Source of the DNA: Eulemur rufifrons
Taxonomy: Eukaryota; Chordata; Mammalia; Primates; Lemuridae
Assembly (NCBI RefSeq): GCF_041146395.1
Contig: NC_090986.1
Location: 48,458,001-48,522,000 of the forward strand
Reading direction: 5' to 3'
DNA: 64,000 nucleotides
The notes below the pieces were generated by a model. The model was given only the letters and a program-made list of their open reading frames with translations. It was not told where the DNA came from and searched no databases. The position numbers were made by a program, and so were the translations under genes. Below, in pieces: positions 35,425 to 47,247 of the stretch. Each line of letters opens with the position of its first letter. Position 1 is the stretch's first letter.

Positions 35425-36130
35425 GGAAGAAATGTATAAATTATTTATTCGATCATTCACCTAGTAAAAATAAGGTATCAATCACATACCCTAGTAAAAA
35501 TAATCTAAACATTGTAAGGAATACAAAGATAAGGAACAGTACCCACCCACAATGTGATTATTCTCCCTAAACAGGAAGAACAGGTAGACGGTAAGTATAG
35601 AAAAAACAGACTGTTACACTGGCCACAAGAGAGACACAGAGTGGATGAGGAAGACAGGATTATGATCCCCTTAGCCTTGGAGTGGAGAGAACATCGAGCA
35701 AGATGTTATGGAGGGGTTGGCATTTAAGACTGAAAACAAGCTGATCAGTGTGAACAAGACAAGATCTGGGCTCCTAGGAAGAGTTTCAGTTCATTTTCAT
35801 TAGAAAGAAGGGAGATAAGTTGGGGCATATTGCCTAATGTTACTCGGAGAAATCCATAAAGACATTGGAGTAGCAAGGTCAAAGCAGGACAGCACTCTTT
35901 AGATACATTTACCTGGCATTCATGTGCAAGATAGGTGGGAGGGGAAAGATGAATTGGCTGGGAGATTACATAGTAGCGTACATGTTTTAAAACAGGAACA
36001 GTGAGAATGAAAAGAAAGGAAGACTTTGAGATACAAAAAGACTTGACTGCTGATTCTTTTATGGTGTGAAGAATAGGCAAGACATTAGGATTCTGAGCCA
36101 GAGCGATTTGGGTCATGTTGGTTCCATCAA
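35425..36130 (-). mobile_element. L2-class ancient repeat, antisense
   Basis: AAGGAATACAAAGATAAGG, AGGGGTTGGCATTTAAGAC, AAGACAAGATCTGGGCTCC and the purine-rich remainder follow the long antisense L2-class pattern seen more clearly at 12890-13870, in the same order (tail region, 'ggcatttgagctg' region, then the G/A-rich body). A CCTAGTAAAAATAA word is repeated near 35459 and 35489. The 123-codon minus frame is within this decayed sequence. Confidence 0.5.
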
Positions 36131-36841
36131 CAAGTATGAGGAGCAGAGGAAGGACACAGGTAGCAGTAGAAATAATTCAGTGCTGTGCACGATTAATATA
36201 TCACTAGTATAGCAGCCTAGCAGCTTAAGATCTTTGGAGAAGATCCAGGACCAGAGAAACATTTGTTAATTATGTGATTTAAGCTAATGGTTAAATGTCT
36301 CTGAATTGAAATTAACAGGTATTTCCTAAGATTGCAATCATGAAAAAAAATGTATATTTTAAATTTTGTTTTATTGGATATTTGGGAAAGGCATTTAGGC
36401 ATTATAGCCTGAATTTATCCAAATTGTATCATCCTATATATACAGATGTGTTAATATATAAAGAAGTTGATAAATGGATAACCATTACTCATGTCTTAAT
36501 ATACTCATTCATGCATAGTGTGTAATCAATATACACATATATAGATATATGTGAAAAATATTTTGATAAAATATATTTTACAAAAATTTAATTTTGCATA
36601 AGTGTCTCTGAAGCTTATTAATAATTATAATTTATCATCATTAACAATAGAATTAAGGGGAAAACATATAGTATTATAGAGAATTAAAGTATTTAAATTT
36701 CTGCAACTTTTTAAGATACTTCCTTGAATTCAAGGATATTCGAATTGTTTCAGTCATTAATTACCTGTAAATACATCATCAAACTCAACTATGTATAAAA
36801 CTTTTATATGCTATGTATTTATTATAAGTTCTAGTTCTGTT
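36131..36841. other. AT-rich unique DNA, nothing recognised
   Basis: No feature recognised. The overlapping short frames on both strands reflect AT-rich composition. Confidence 0.5.
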
Positions 36842-36857
36842 AAAAACAGACAATATA

Positions 36858-37191
<334 letters not shown>

Positions 37192-37207
37192 AAAAACAGA
37201 CAATATA

Positions 37208-39642
37208 ATTTTTGTTTATAACCTTTAAAGAAAATGTTTTTGTATTTTGAGTGGGATTTGGTTCCTCTCAGCCACAAATGCTCCCCTTGCATTGTGTTAT
37301 TATGTCAAAGAGGGTTTTTTTTTTCAGGTAACTGAACAGTTATCATTATCATTTAACTGTGAAAATTGTAGCTGCCTCCTGTGTTTTGGTCTGTAGTCAA
37401 TACACACACAGCTGTGTGAAACGACAAGAAATATATTTGAAATCTTGCCCCATAATGTTATATGCCTTAAAAAACAATGGCATATAAGGAATCATGGAGA
37501 CCTTTTCCTGCTTTGTTTTTTCCACTGATGTTTTTATTACACTAGTCACTTGCCAAGTATCTAACTCTATGAGCAATTCTGTTACAGATGCTCAGGGTCA
37601 TGTTCTTATACTTGGGTAAAAATCCAGACTTAAATTTTTCCTACTAATTGTAACCCCAATGTCCTAATATGGTGACTCACATTGTATATCTGAGAGTGAA
37701 AGACAGCAATTCATCATGACAACAATTGATTTGGACACATCTTAATATACAGGCTCATTTCTCAGTCTCAGTTTTAATTTGGTGCTTGAGATGAAATTCT
37801 ATTTATGAAAATCAAATAGAGGTTAACTGAAGATTAGGCTGTTCTGCTGTTTAAATGTTCTCAGCGTTGATATGACACCAATGTGACATCCAGGTTTTAT
37901 TTCTGTGTTTGTGTCGGTCTCATCTTCCAGTCTCATTTCTTCATGCCAGCAAACAAACACAAATGGTGAACAAGAATTAGTATGCTTGTCATAGCTTGCT
38001 ATCATTTTGGAAGTCCCTTGTAAAAATTCAGAATATAAAAGGCAAAGGAAACAATGCCTGTGCAGTGCAGCTTAATTTCTAGGAAAGATTGGTGTCTAGA
38101 AGCCACACCTCATGCATTCTACTGTCAATGATAAAGAGCTTTTTAGCTTGAAACAAAAAGAGGTCCTAGATATATTTTAAAAGTGTAAAGTGCTATACGA
38201 CAGCGAATAGGAATAACAGTACACACTTGGGATCCACAACCTAGTATGCACCAAAGATATGTATGAGAGAAAGAGACACTACTGCCCAAGAATTAAAACA
38301 CTTACCTGTAGTGGAATCCATCCATAGAGAGCATGATTCTCTGTGTATTAACCTACCCTATGGGATCTTTTTTTTAATAATTGCAGCTGTTTCCATTTTA
38401 TGTGTTTTCTACTAATGTTTTCAGTTTGGTATTTGTTCCCCAGGTACAAAATTTATGAAAAGAACAATTTTAAAAAAATGTTATAATTTAACAAAAGTTA
38501 AAGATTATCTAGTTCTAATTTATATATATGCAAATCATCTTTAATTCACCCTCACTTCTCTTCCTGGACCAAAAAAAAATATTTTTAAAAATTGTTTATG
38601 CAATTGTAAAAAAATAATCAACTGTATGACTGTTTATTCAAGATAATCTGAGTTAGTTTACATATACATTGGCCATGGGTAAATTGAAATATCTAAAATT
38701 CACACATTTTGAATTTTATAGAACTGACCTAAGATTATTACTGTATGGACAGTTACACTTAAGGTAAAGGTGCCAATTTAAATCTCCACTGGGTCATAAC
38801 TCAAGTCTTAATCTCTTGATCTTTCTTCATGATATAAATATGAATAATACCTTTAATTCCATATGGTAAATATTTATGAATGTACATATATTAATATTGT
38901 CTTTAATTCATATTCTATTTAATTGGGATATATTAATTAACTTTATGAACTCTGAGCTTGTTTTTATTTATGAAAATAAATTTAGTTTCATATGCTCTTT
39001 TTTGGAGCAATCCATAATGAAGTTGAGTTAGTGACCACTGAGAAACCAGGCAAATTGCCGCAGGTCGATTAGCCTCTGTGATTTTCAAAGGTCAAGATAG
39101 ACTTTGAGCAGTCATAGAGCTGTGAGCCACCTGTTTAACCAGCCAGTGTTCATTTCCCTTCACATGTATGTTCCCACTTCTATTGTTAAAATTATATCTT
39201 GTGCGTATGCTGCTAGTCACTGAGAAGCAAAGTTCACGTTGCATATTTTCATTTCCAGCTGCAAGCATTTGTTCCGGCTATATTTCCATTACGGTTTTAT
39301 TGATGTTTTTGTAATATTTATAACTTGGCTAGGCCAATTTGTTGTTCTTTTGTTTTGCTTTCCTCTCCACAAATTCAAAACCAAAGGTAATGAAAAGTTG
39401 GAACAATTTCCCTTTCTTTAATATAATTTTTATATGTGTTAGCCTTGGGGTTGGATGTAAATGAGCTATTTTTGAATATAAACTTTGAATTTCTGAATAG
39501 TGATTTGATAAATGTAAAATAGGCTGAAAAGTTGTGATTTTGAAATATATTTTGGAACGCCAGGATTCTAGACATACACTATAGTTTTTCAACATTCTAA
39601 AAGGGATTTATCTTTATTTCACTTCTTTTGGAAAGTCACGTT
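37208..39642. other. Unique AT-rich DNA, no supported gene
   Basis: No repeat family identified. Contains the 14-bp palindrome CACACAGCTGTGTG at 37405-37418 and, near 39080-39100, TTTCAAAGGTCAAGATAG, which resembles a nuclear-receptor half site. None of the short frames has a recognisable domain. Confidence 0.45.
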
Positions 39643-39965
39643 AATTGAGGAATAATTCATATAGAGTCAAATTCACCCTTTTCAGTGACCATTTAATGTA
39701 TGTTTAACAAATGGATACAGTTGTGCATATCCATTTATTAAACATAAAACTGCCACCACAGTCAAGATCTGAAAAATTTTCATCATCTCAACTAATTCCC
39801 TCCTACTCCTTTGTAGTCCACTGCTCCCTTAATCTCAGTCCAGTTTATAGTTACCACTAACCTGTTTTTTGTCCCCATATTCTTGCTTCTTAGAGTTGTA
39901 ATACAGATAGAATCTTACAATATGTAACCAATTATGGCTTTTCAATTTTCTCTCACTTTTAGAAA
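39643..39965 (-). mobile_element. Old L1 3' UTR remnant, antisense
   Basis: TTGAGGAATAATTCATATAG, CAAATTCACCCTTTTCAGTG, GGATACAGTTGTGCATATCC, ATTTTCATCATCTCAACTAA, and ATAGAATCTTACAATATG follow the order of the antisense 3' end of old mammalian L1M copies. No A-tail junction is kept. Confidence 0.7.
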
Positions 39966-41139
39966 TGCCATTATCAATTCATTTATTTGGCTGTATATAT
40001 AACACCTAAGAGAGACTAATATCTTTATTGAATGTTGGTGTGGCAAGAAGTATACTTTCAATGCTACATATATATAAAATAAAGAAAAATTTGTTTCTCC
40101 CAAATTATTATTGTTTTCGATGTAGGGCTTACAACAAAATTTAAGGAGCAATCACTGTGGATCTCTAAGTTGTGTTTAATAAGTTATTCTAATTTCTATA
40201 AAAATGGTTTTGTTATTATATCTTTTCCCTGACTCCCTACATTCTTTGTCACTTTTTCTTAATACACTATATTTATATTTACTGAGACAAGTTAGTGATT
40301 TATGGACATTTAAATTAGTTTAGCTGTGTTCTGCTGTTCTAAAATATTGTGTAATCTCTGGTAGACTTTTAAAAAACAGTGCTTTTCTTGGATGATTTAT
40401 GATCTGCAATATTGTTTATAGATGCCCATGGTTCCACCTTAAAATGTCAACTGAGTAACACAAGTAGGAGACATATATATATATTGATGGAAAACATACG
40501 TACGTTTGATAATTGGGGTTAAACTTAGTATTTGGTTCTTTTGTCAGTCATATTATCATCTTTTAGGAGTTTCATTTTGGTAGTACTATATTTATATTGC
40601 TCTTATGAAATGGTTACATCAGTGGAATTCTGAAATTATTATGCATTTAGAATAATATTAGCTATCACAAAGAACTTTTGAAGTTCCAAACTGTGCCTTG
40701 ATTTAGCTTCTTATTTCATGAGATTGCTCATTGACACTTATGCTTTCATTTATGCTCACGTCAGCCCTACAAATTCGTTATTAGGACTTTTTTGTATTCA
40801 ACTTAGTATTCTACGTGTTTTCTTTTATTTTGTCTGGCACTATTTTCCTCAGATGTTACTTCAGATGTCAGTTTGAATTTAATTTCGAAGTAGATATGCT
40901 TGCCATTTTATCTGTAATGAAACAGGATAGATCAGTTTTATATTCAGTAATAAAATAGGAAGAAATAATAGGTAGCTTTTGTTGTTTAATTAATATATTT
41001 TAAGAACATATGTAATCCCTGGAGAAGACTTCTTATCTTTTGACCTTTATGGTGTGTCCCCAAGTATCCCATAGGGAATGGAAGTGTAACAGATTGTCAT
41101 CCTCATTGTTCCTGGTCATTCTCTTTAGATAAGTCTCTG
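39966..41139. other. AT-rich unique DNA, nothing recognised
   Basis: No gene or clear repeat. A small (TA)n and ACGTACGT word lie near 40476-40505. Confidence 0.5.
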
Positions 41140-41554
41140 TTACCCATTAGTTCACATTTAAAGCAACTCCACTGCTTAAAATTGAACATGATTAAAATAT
41201 AAACTCTTGATTCCCTCTCCACTAGCTACCAAGCACTTTGTAGAGGTTTAGCCTTCTCTCATGAATGGTACACCATCACCCAGTTGCTCCAGGTTTTTGG
41301 ATAACAGTCTTCACTCCACACATCCTAATTATTAGCAAGTCCTATCAACTCCTCTTTTGAAACATAGTCCTTGCCTGAAACTTTCCCTTAACTTCAACCA
41401 TCACCAGGACTCACATCCAATTCACCACCATTTGCTGCTTAGAGTATTAGTAAAAACTTTTGACAGTCTTTGCTTTCACTATTGTCTTTCCACAATGACT
41501 CAAATGATCTAATCTCTGCTACCTCTCTGAATTCATTTTTATGCCCTTTTCCTC
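41140..41554 (+). mobile_element. L2 LINE remnant, 5' segment (split by LTR)
   Basis: GCAACTCCACTGCTTAAAAT, a degraded middle, then ATGATCTAATCTCTGCTACC and TCTCTGAATTCATTTTTATG follow L2 sense sequence (cctgcttaaaaccctccag ... gatctggcccctgcctacctctccgacctcatc). It ends at the MLT1-type LTR and resumes at 42020. Confidence 0.65.
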
Positions 41555-42019
41555 TGAATTAGTTTCCTATTACTGCTGTAATAGATTACCACAAACTTAC
41601 TGGCTTAAAGCAACACAAAGTTATCCTACAGTTCGGGAGGCTGGAAGTCCAAAATCAGTTTCACTGAGCTAAGATCAAGGTATCATCAGGTCTTGTTCCT
41701 TCTGGAGTTTCTAGGGGAGAATCTAATTATTGGTCTTTTCTTGTTTCTTGCATACTTAGCTCATAAGCCCTTATTTGCATCACTCCAACTTCTTGCTTTG
41801 TATCTCCTACCACTCTTTTGTAGTCAAGTCTTCCTCTGCCTCCATGTTGTAAGATACATGTGACTATAAGTATGTTCCACCTTTATTATCCAGGATAATT
41901 CCCTCATCTCAGGATTCTTAATCAAATCTGAAAAGTTCCTTTTGTCATATAAGGTGGCATCTGCAGGTTCTAGGATGAGGACCTGGATATCATTGGGAAT
42001 TGTTATTTAATTTAACACA
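41555..42019 (-). mobile_element. MLT1-type LTR (ERVL-MaLR), antisense
   Basis: Antisense solo LTR starting TGAATTAGTTTCCTATTACTG and ending near TTAATTTAACACA. Diagnostic blocks: GATTACCACAAACTTACTGG, AGGCTGGAAGTCCAAAATC, GATCAAGGTATCATCAGG, ATTATCCAGGATAATTCCC, TCATCTCAGGATTCTTAATC, AAAGTTCCTTTTGTCATATA. It is older and more diverged than the sense copy at 18866. No internal viral sequence is attached and no clean 5-bp duplication is visible. Confidence 0.88.
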
Positions 42020-42380
42020 CTCCCTGATTTGCTCTGCTGAAGCCAAAGCTGATTCCTTAAACAAGTCAAGCAGTTTACAGCCTCTGAACTTTTTTTGTTT
42101 ATTGTACCTTCTGCCCAAAATGTGACGTTTTTTCATCCTTTAGGTCTCACCTCAAAAGCCATCTGTATTTTAAAAATCTTCCCTTCTTCCCATTCTCTCT
42201 TTAGTTTTGTATTATTGTCTTCACAGCCCATATAATTCTGACATATTATTTTATCTTTTTACTATCGCATTGCCTCCACCACAATAAGGTCAGGATCTTT
42301 GTCCTGTTCATTGAAGCATTTCCTGAATTTAGAGTAATGGCAAGAACACAGTAATCTCTTAAATATAAATTGAGTAATCT
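42020..42380 (+). mobile_element. L2 LINE remnant, 3' segment (split by LTR)
   Basis: TTTGCTCTGCTGAAGCCAAAG, CTGATTCCTTAAACAAGTC, GTACCTTCTGCCCAAAATG, CTTTAGGTCTCACCTCAAAAG and CAGGATCTTTGTCCTGTTC run in the exact order of the L2 3' region, continuing from 41554. Confidence 0.75.
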
Positions 42381-42404
42381 AATGCATTATTCCAAGTATA
42401 TAGG

Positions 42405-42525
42405 CAAGGGAACCTACTTATAGGTGTTAAGTAAAATTGTTTAAGATCACAGAGCTATTAGTGGCAGAGAACTGAGATTTCCTTTCAGATTTGTCTGACC
42501 TCAAAACCCACATTCTTTATATTAC
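42405..42525 (+). mobile_element. MIR SINE, 3' half
   Basis: TTAAGTAAAATTGTTTAAG, ATCACAGAGCTATTAGTGG, CAGAGAACTGAGATTTCC and GTCTGACCTCAAAACCCAC match the 3' half of MIR. It sits directly after the end of the L2. Confidence 0.82.
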
Positions 42526-44160
42526 CTCTTTTTTTAAGAAAATGGAATTTAACTGTAACCACCACCTTTATTATGTATCTGCATAAGCCACAAGAAAAAA
42601 GAATCAAAACCAGAAAAGACATCATTTGCATTCTTACAGGGAATCCTGGAGAGCAATACAGCCTGTAAGCTGTATTGGAGACTCTCTTTGCTTTTTTTCT
42701 GACATTGTGCCATTTTGGAATCCAAAATGTGGTGAATCCAAGCTCAGGGAGTGATTTATGTAAGTTTTTGAATATGTTGTACAATATGGTCCTTAATATG
42801 TAAGTTATCTTTGTATCATCCTAAAAATGATTATGCAATGTTAAATAGAATCATTCCTTGGATAGTTTAATTGAAATCCTTAGGGAGTCTCTAGGTTACA
42901 ATTCAGTACTAAAAATATAATTTTTTATGTGAAACTATTTCTTTTTCTTTATTTCTTTAAAGATAACCATCAATGACTCACCAAAGAATTGATTGTGATC
43001 AACAGGCAAAAGTTTAACTTTCTTTTAAGGAGATAAGAATGATTTCTTTCCATCATGCCTTGTAGTTTGTGATTTCTTTTGGCACCATTTATCATGTCAA
43101 GCTGTTTGTCTATCAGCCATATTCTTGAATCACCACACTCATGTGGAGTAGTTGTTTGGACATGTGAGAAAACTAGAATTTTATTATGTTGATTTTGTTT
43201 TGAAACACGTCTACTTTTACCACTTCCTTGGCAATTTTCATTTAGCTAAACAGATAGCCTAACAAACTTAATTTTATGCTTTTTTAAAGCTTTCCTAACA
43301 CTATGCTTTCAGTATAAATTAGAGTTCAGACAATAAAGTTTATAACCAGTTCTAAACTGTACCCCAATATGGTAGGAAAGATGTACAATATATCCAAAGG
43401 AAAGAAGTATTGTAAAATACAATGTAAACAATTTGGGCAATTCCATGAGTTCTGTATTAAATTATTTAGAATATTTAGTATTAGAGCACAGATGCTGAGA
43501 TCAACCAAATATGCTTTTGAGTTCAGGCCTAGGCTTTCGACATACCTCAATAACCAGTCTGCTTTCTTGAAGATCAATACATTATCATTTGAAATTAAAA
43601 TTATATTAGGTTGTCCTATGAAAACTCATTATTTAACAATATTCATTGGTTAACTCTTTCATATACAGAAGAAATTTACAAATTATTTTCATTTTATACT
43701 ATAAAACATCTGCTTTTTATTTTTAATCTGCTTTTTTATATATATATTCATGATGTATATTAATGTCTGCCCATATCTAATTAAAAATTTTGCAGTGATT
43801 TTCTTTGTATATTTTATACTGTTTGCATAAGTTGAGCTCATGCATATTGTATTTACTGCTTCTTTCTTTTTTTAAAATGGAGCATGACTCAATATGCTGC
43901 TTTCATTAGATACATTACATAGAAACACTGTGATCATCAAAAAGGCTTAATTCTTTCATTTTAAAATTTATGGAAAACTAAAAACATATAAATATATATG
44001 TATACACACAAAGTACAGCTGTTTTTTTTCTGTTCATCATATAAAAATAATCTCAAATTCCTCAATATGTACAATATTAATACTGCTAAATGTATAACCT
44101 AATGGAGAACATGAGACTGCATTTCCATTTCTCAATAATAATTTTACATATATTTGAATT
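42526..44160. other. AT-rich unique DNA, nothing recognised
   Basis: The frames at 42485-42784 (-), 43326-43577 (-) and 43369-43653 (+) are unrecognised; the last two overlap on opposite strands. No repeat family identified. Confidence 0.5.
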
Positions 44161-44564
44161 TTTTTTCTTTTCTTTTCTTTATTATTATTATTATTTCAGC
44201 ATATTGTGGGGGTACAAAAGTTTGGGTTACGTATATTGCCCTTGCCCCCCCGCCTCCCTGTGTCAGAGCTTCAAACGTGTCCATCCCCCAGACAGTGCGC
44301 ATCACACTCATTACTGGGGTACAAATGTTTTTTGTTACCAGAATCGCTTTTGTAATGCTTGTGTAAGGGTTAAAAGTGTGCCCATCACCCAGATACTGTT
44401 CACTGTACCCATTACGTAGGATTTCACCTATCCCCTCCTCCCCACACCCCTCCGCTTGGTTTCCATTGAGATTTACTTCCCTCTATGCCCATGTGTGCTC
44501 ATCAGTTAGTTCCAATTTGAGTATATGTGGTGTTTGTTTTTCCATTCTTTAGATACTTCATTGC
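44161..44564 (-). mobile_element. L1 3' UTR and poly(A) end, antisense, 5'-truncated
   Basis: The left edge is an antisense A-tail (T-run, TTTTCTTTTC, then ATTATTATTATT). It is followed by TGTGGGGGTACAAAAGTTTG, CCCCCAGACAGTGCGCATC, CCCATTACGTAGGATTTC, CCATTGAGATTTACTTCCC, GTATATGTGGTGTTTG and TTTTTCCATTCTTTAGATAC. This is the antisense order of a primate L1 3' UTR, of the form I expect in strepsirrhines. It stops abruptly after about 400 bp, a usual 5' truncation. Two overlapping frames here are by-products. Confidence 0.8.
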
Positions 44565-44627
44565 ACTTGCTTTACTAAGTAAAGATAATTATGTATTGCG
44601 ATCTCTAAAAATATATATAAACTATTT

Positions 44628-44659
44628 GTACATGTTAAAATACATGTACATTTTAACAT
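44628..44659. repeat. Two overlapping inverted repeats
   Basis: TGTACATG (about 44627-44634) pairs with CATGTACA (44643-44650), and ATGTTAAAAT (44632-44641) pairs with ATTTTAACAT (44650-44659). The arms overlap, so only one hairpin can form at a time. Confidence 0.85.
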
Positions 44660-44730
44660 TTTACAGTGTAGTTTTATACTTAAATATATTAGCAATCCCT
44701 ATGTGGTACATATGTGGTAGCTCATATCCA

Positions 44731-45096
<366 letters not shown>

Positions 45097-46982
45097 GATC
45101 TTGAATTAAGGAAATTTAATTGATTTTATTTAATATATATACTTTTAAAGTAATAAGGCTGTTTATATGTTAACGGCTTTAAAAATCCAGGATGGCACAA
45201 ATTTAGATTAATATGTTCAGTGTAGTTCTAGTACTACATCATGAAAATTTATATTTATAATTATGATTGTGAACATGTCACATACTAAAGGCAATTTCTT
45301 GATGTGATTCACGTTCTAAATGTTCGAATATTGGTAATCCATAAAAATATGTTCATTTTAACTTTTAATTAACTTAACCAGAGATGTCCCTTTCCTAATA
45401 ATTACAGATAAATGTGAGAGCATGCTAAACACTTGAGATCTGCATGTCAAGAAAAAAATAAATGCATAAAATAATTAAATTTTATATATATGTGTGTAAA
45501 TAGAAAATCTTAATACTTGTGTACATGTGTGTGTGTATTAAGTGAATCTCATTATATAGTTAGTAATACTTGAAGAATGGAAAGCCAAAGGACTATAGAG
45601 CTCATCCATGCTGATTTTTACTGACACATATTGATATAGGTTGAGGCACAGAATTCAATAACAAGAGAGTTGAAACAACTCTCAACATTTTACAAAAGCA
45701 TTGTTCATATAGACTGCTATTTTACCAAGAGTAGTCAGTTGCTATAAAAATCACATAGACAAACTCAGCAAGAAATTTGTGAAAAATAAATGTGCAGAAT
45801 GAAAGAACTGTCTCCAGGCAAAATTAACATGTTTCTTCACTAAATCTTCCAGACATGTTGCTAATTATTTCCAGTCATAGTATTAAGGCACATGGGGAAT
45901 TGAATGAACCACAAGAATTCTTGCATAAGGATATCAATTTCATATGGGAGCAATTAACAGATATTTTTAAATTGGGGATTCTTGACACAGAATTTGTAGA
46001 ACTGCTATGAAATTAGGATGATTTCATAAAAAAAAAAATGTCCCTGTATCATTTACTACTCCAAATTTATTTCTTCTAGAAAATAAATGGTCTGACTTAC
46101 TGTCTTAAGGATGCCATTTAAAATACTGACTTTTTCTGTGAGAACTAAGTACTTGCTAGAAGATGTGCCGTACCATTGCTAGTGAAGTATGACTCTTATG
46201 AGTTTGGCTTCCCAGAAAGTCTCAGAGGGATATAAAATGGTCCGTTTAGCTTATGTTTATATAAACCCTATTACTCTGTAAGGTTGAAAAAGGAATAGCT
46301 ACTATATTTCTATGATTCAATTTTCCTCTTGTTGCCTATTTCTTTCTGATCCTCTGATATATCTTCATTTGTTTCCTAATCCAGAGGTCTAAGAGAGATC
46401 TGAGTGGGAAAACATGATTGTACATATTTATCTAGTGTGAAATACTTCTTTCAGCCGAACATAAAAATAGAGATGAGCATTTCCAACCTTTAACTTACAA
46501 CTGTGTAATAGAAAATTCAAGGTCACTAGAGATATAAAAGGTTTACAAAATATAACTAAAAACATCTAGTTCAACTTGAATTTACACTATAATAAGGACT
46601 CAGTATCCATAGTTTATGAATAGAATAATTTTATCAGGGAATCCTTTTAATACTCAATGAGTTAAACAGAGGATAGAAAGTCAGGGGTATTGACAAAAAA
46701 TCTCTACTGGGAGTAGAAGAAATAATACATTAATCCAAAATCTTCTTTTCATCTTGCAATAGTATCTATTACAGTGCACAGAGCATATATAGATTATGCT
46801 TTTGGTTTGATTTTTTTATTACTAAATTTATTGTCATTGAATGAACAAATAAGCATTTTGACCTAAATGCTTACAAAATACCTTATTGGAACAAAATACC
46901 TTACTGAATATAAAAATCTGCTGGTTATTCATAATGTTCCTCCCCGTCATAAAAACTACTTGGTTTAAATTACTCTTTGAAT
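45097..46982. other. AT-rich unique DNA, no supported gene
   Basis: No repeat family or gene recognised. A 12-A run at about 46029-46040 has no matching flanking duplication. Confidence 0.5.
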
Positions 46983-46997
46983 AAAGGATAACAGGGA

Positions 46998-47232
46998 CTC
47001 GGGAAAGGGGGGGTGGGGAAAAAAATATGAAACTATTGTTTTTAACTTGCACTGTTCACTTAATAATTTATCATGAATATTTCCCATATTATTTCATATC
47101 ATTGTACAAGAAATAATGTATACATTATGAGGACATACTGTATCTAACAAGATATACTGTTAGACTCTTTGATTCTGTAAAACTAAATTGAAAAAAAATA
47201 TATATATAATAAAAAAATAAAAAAAAAAAAAA
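46998..47232 (+). mobile_element. Retroposed insert of unknown source, with A-tail
   Basis: An insert of about 235 bp lies between two perfect copies of the 15-mer AAAGGATAACAGGGA (46983-46997 and 47233-47247). It ends at its right side in an A-rich tail with AATAAA-like words, so it was copied from a plus-sense RNA by L1 machinery. It begins CTCGGGAAAGGGGGGGTGGGG, a G-rich start, and then has AT-rich sequence (TTCACTTAATAATTTATC; CATTATGAGGACATACTG). I do not recognise the source. A 5'-truncated L1 with extra 3' sequence, an mRNA 3' UTR fragment or an unknown SINE are possible. Confidence 0.85.
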
Positions 47233-47247
47233 AAAGGATAACAGGGA

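Noticed and set aside
35745..36116. 123-codon minus-strand open frame
   Set aside because: Falls in a stretch that looks like decayed antisense L2-class repeat.
37405..37418. CACACAGCTGTGTG palindrome as an E-box regulatory site
   Set aside because: A 14-bp palindrome from a CA run meeting a TG run is easily produced by chance; no other support.
44090..44419. Overlapping 109- and 70-codon open frames
   Set aside because: Lie in the antisense L1 3' UTR and its T-rich tail, not a protein-coding part of L1.
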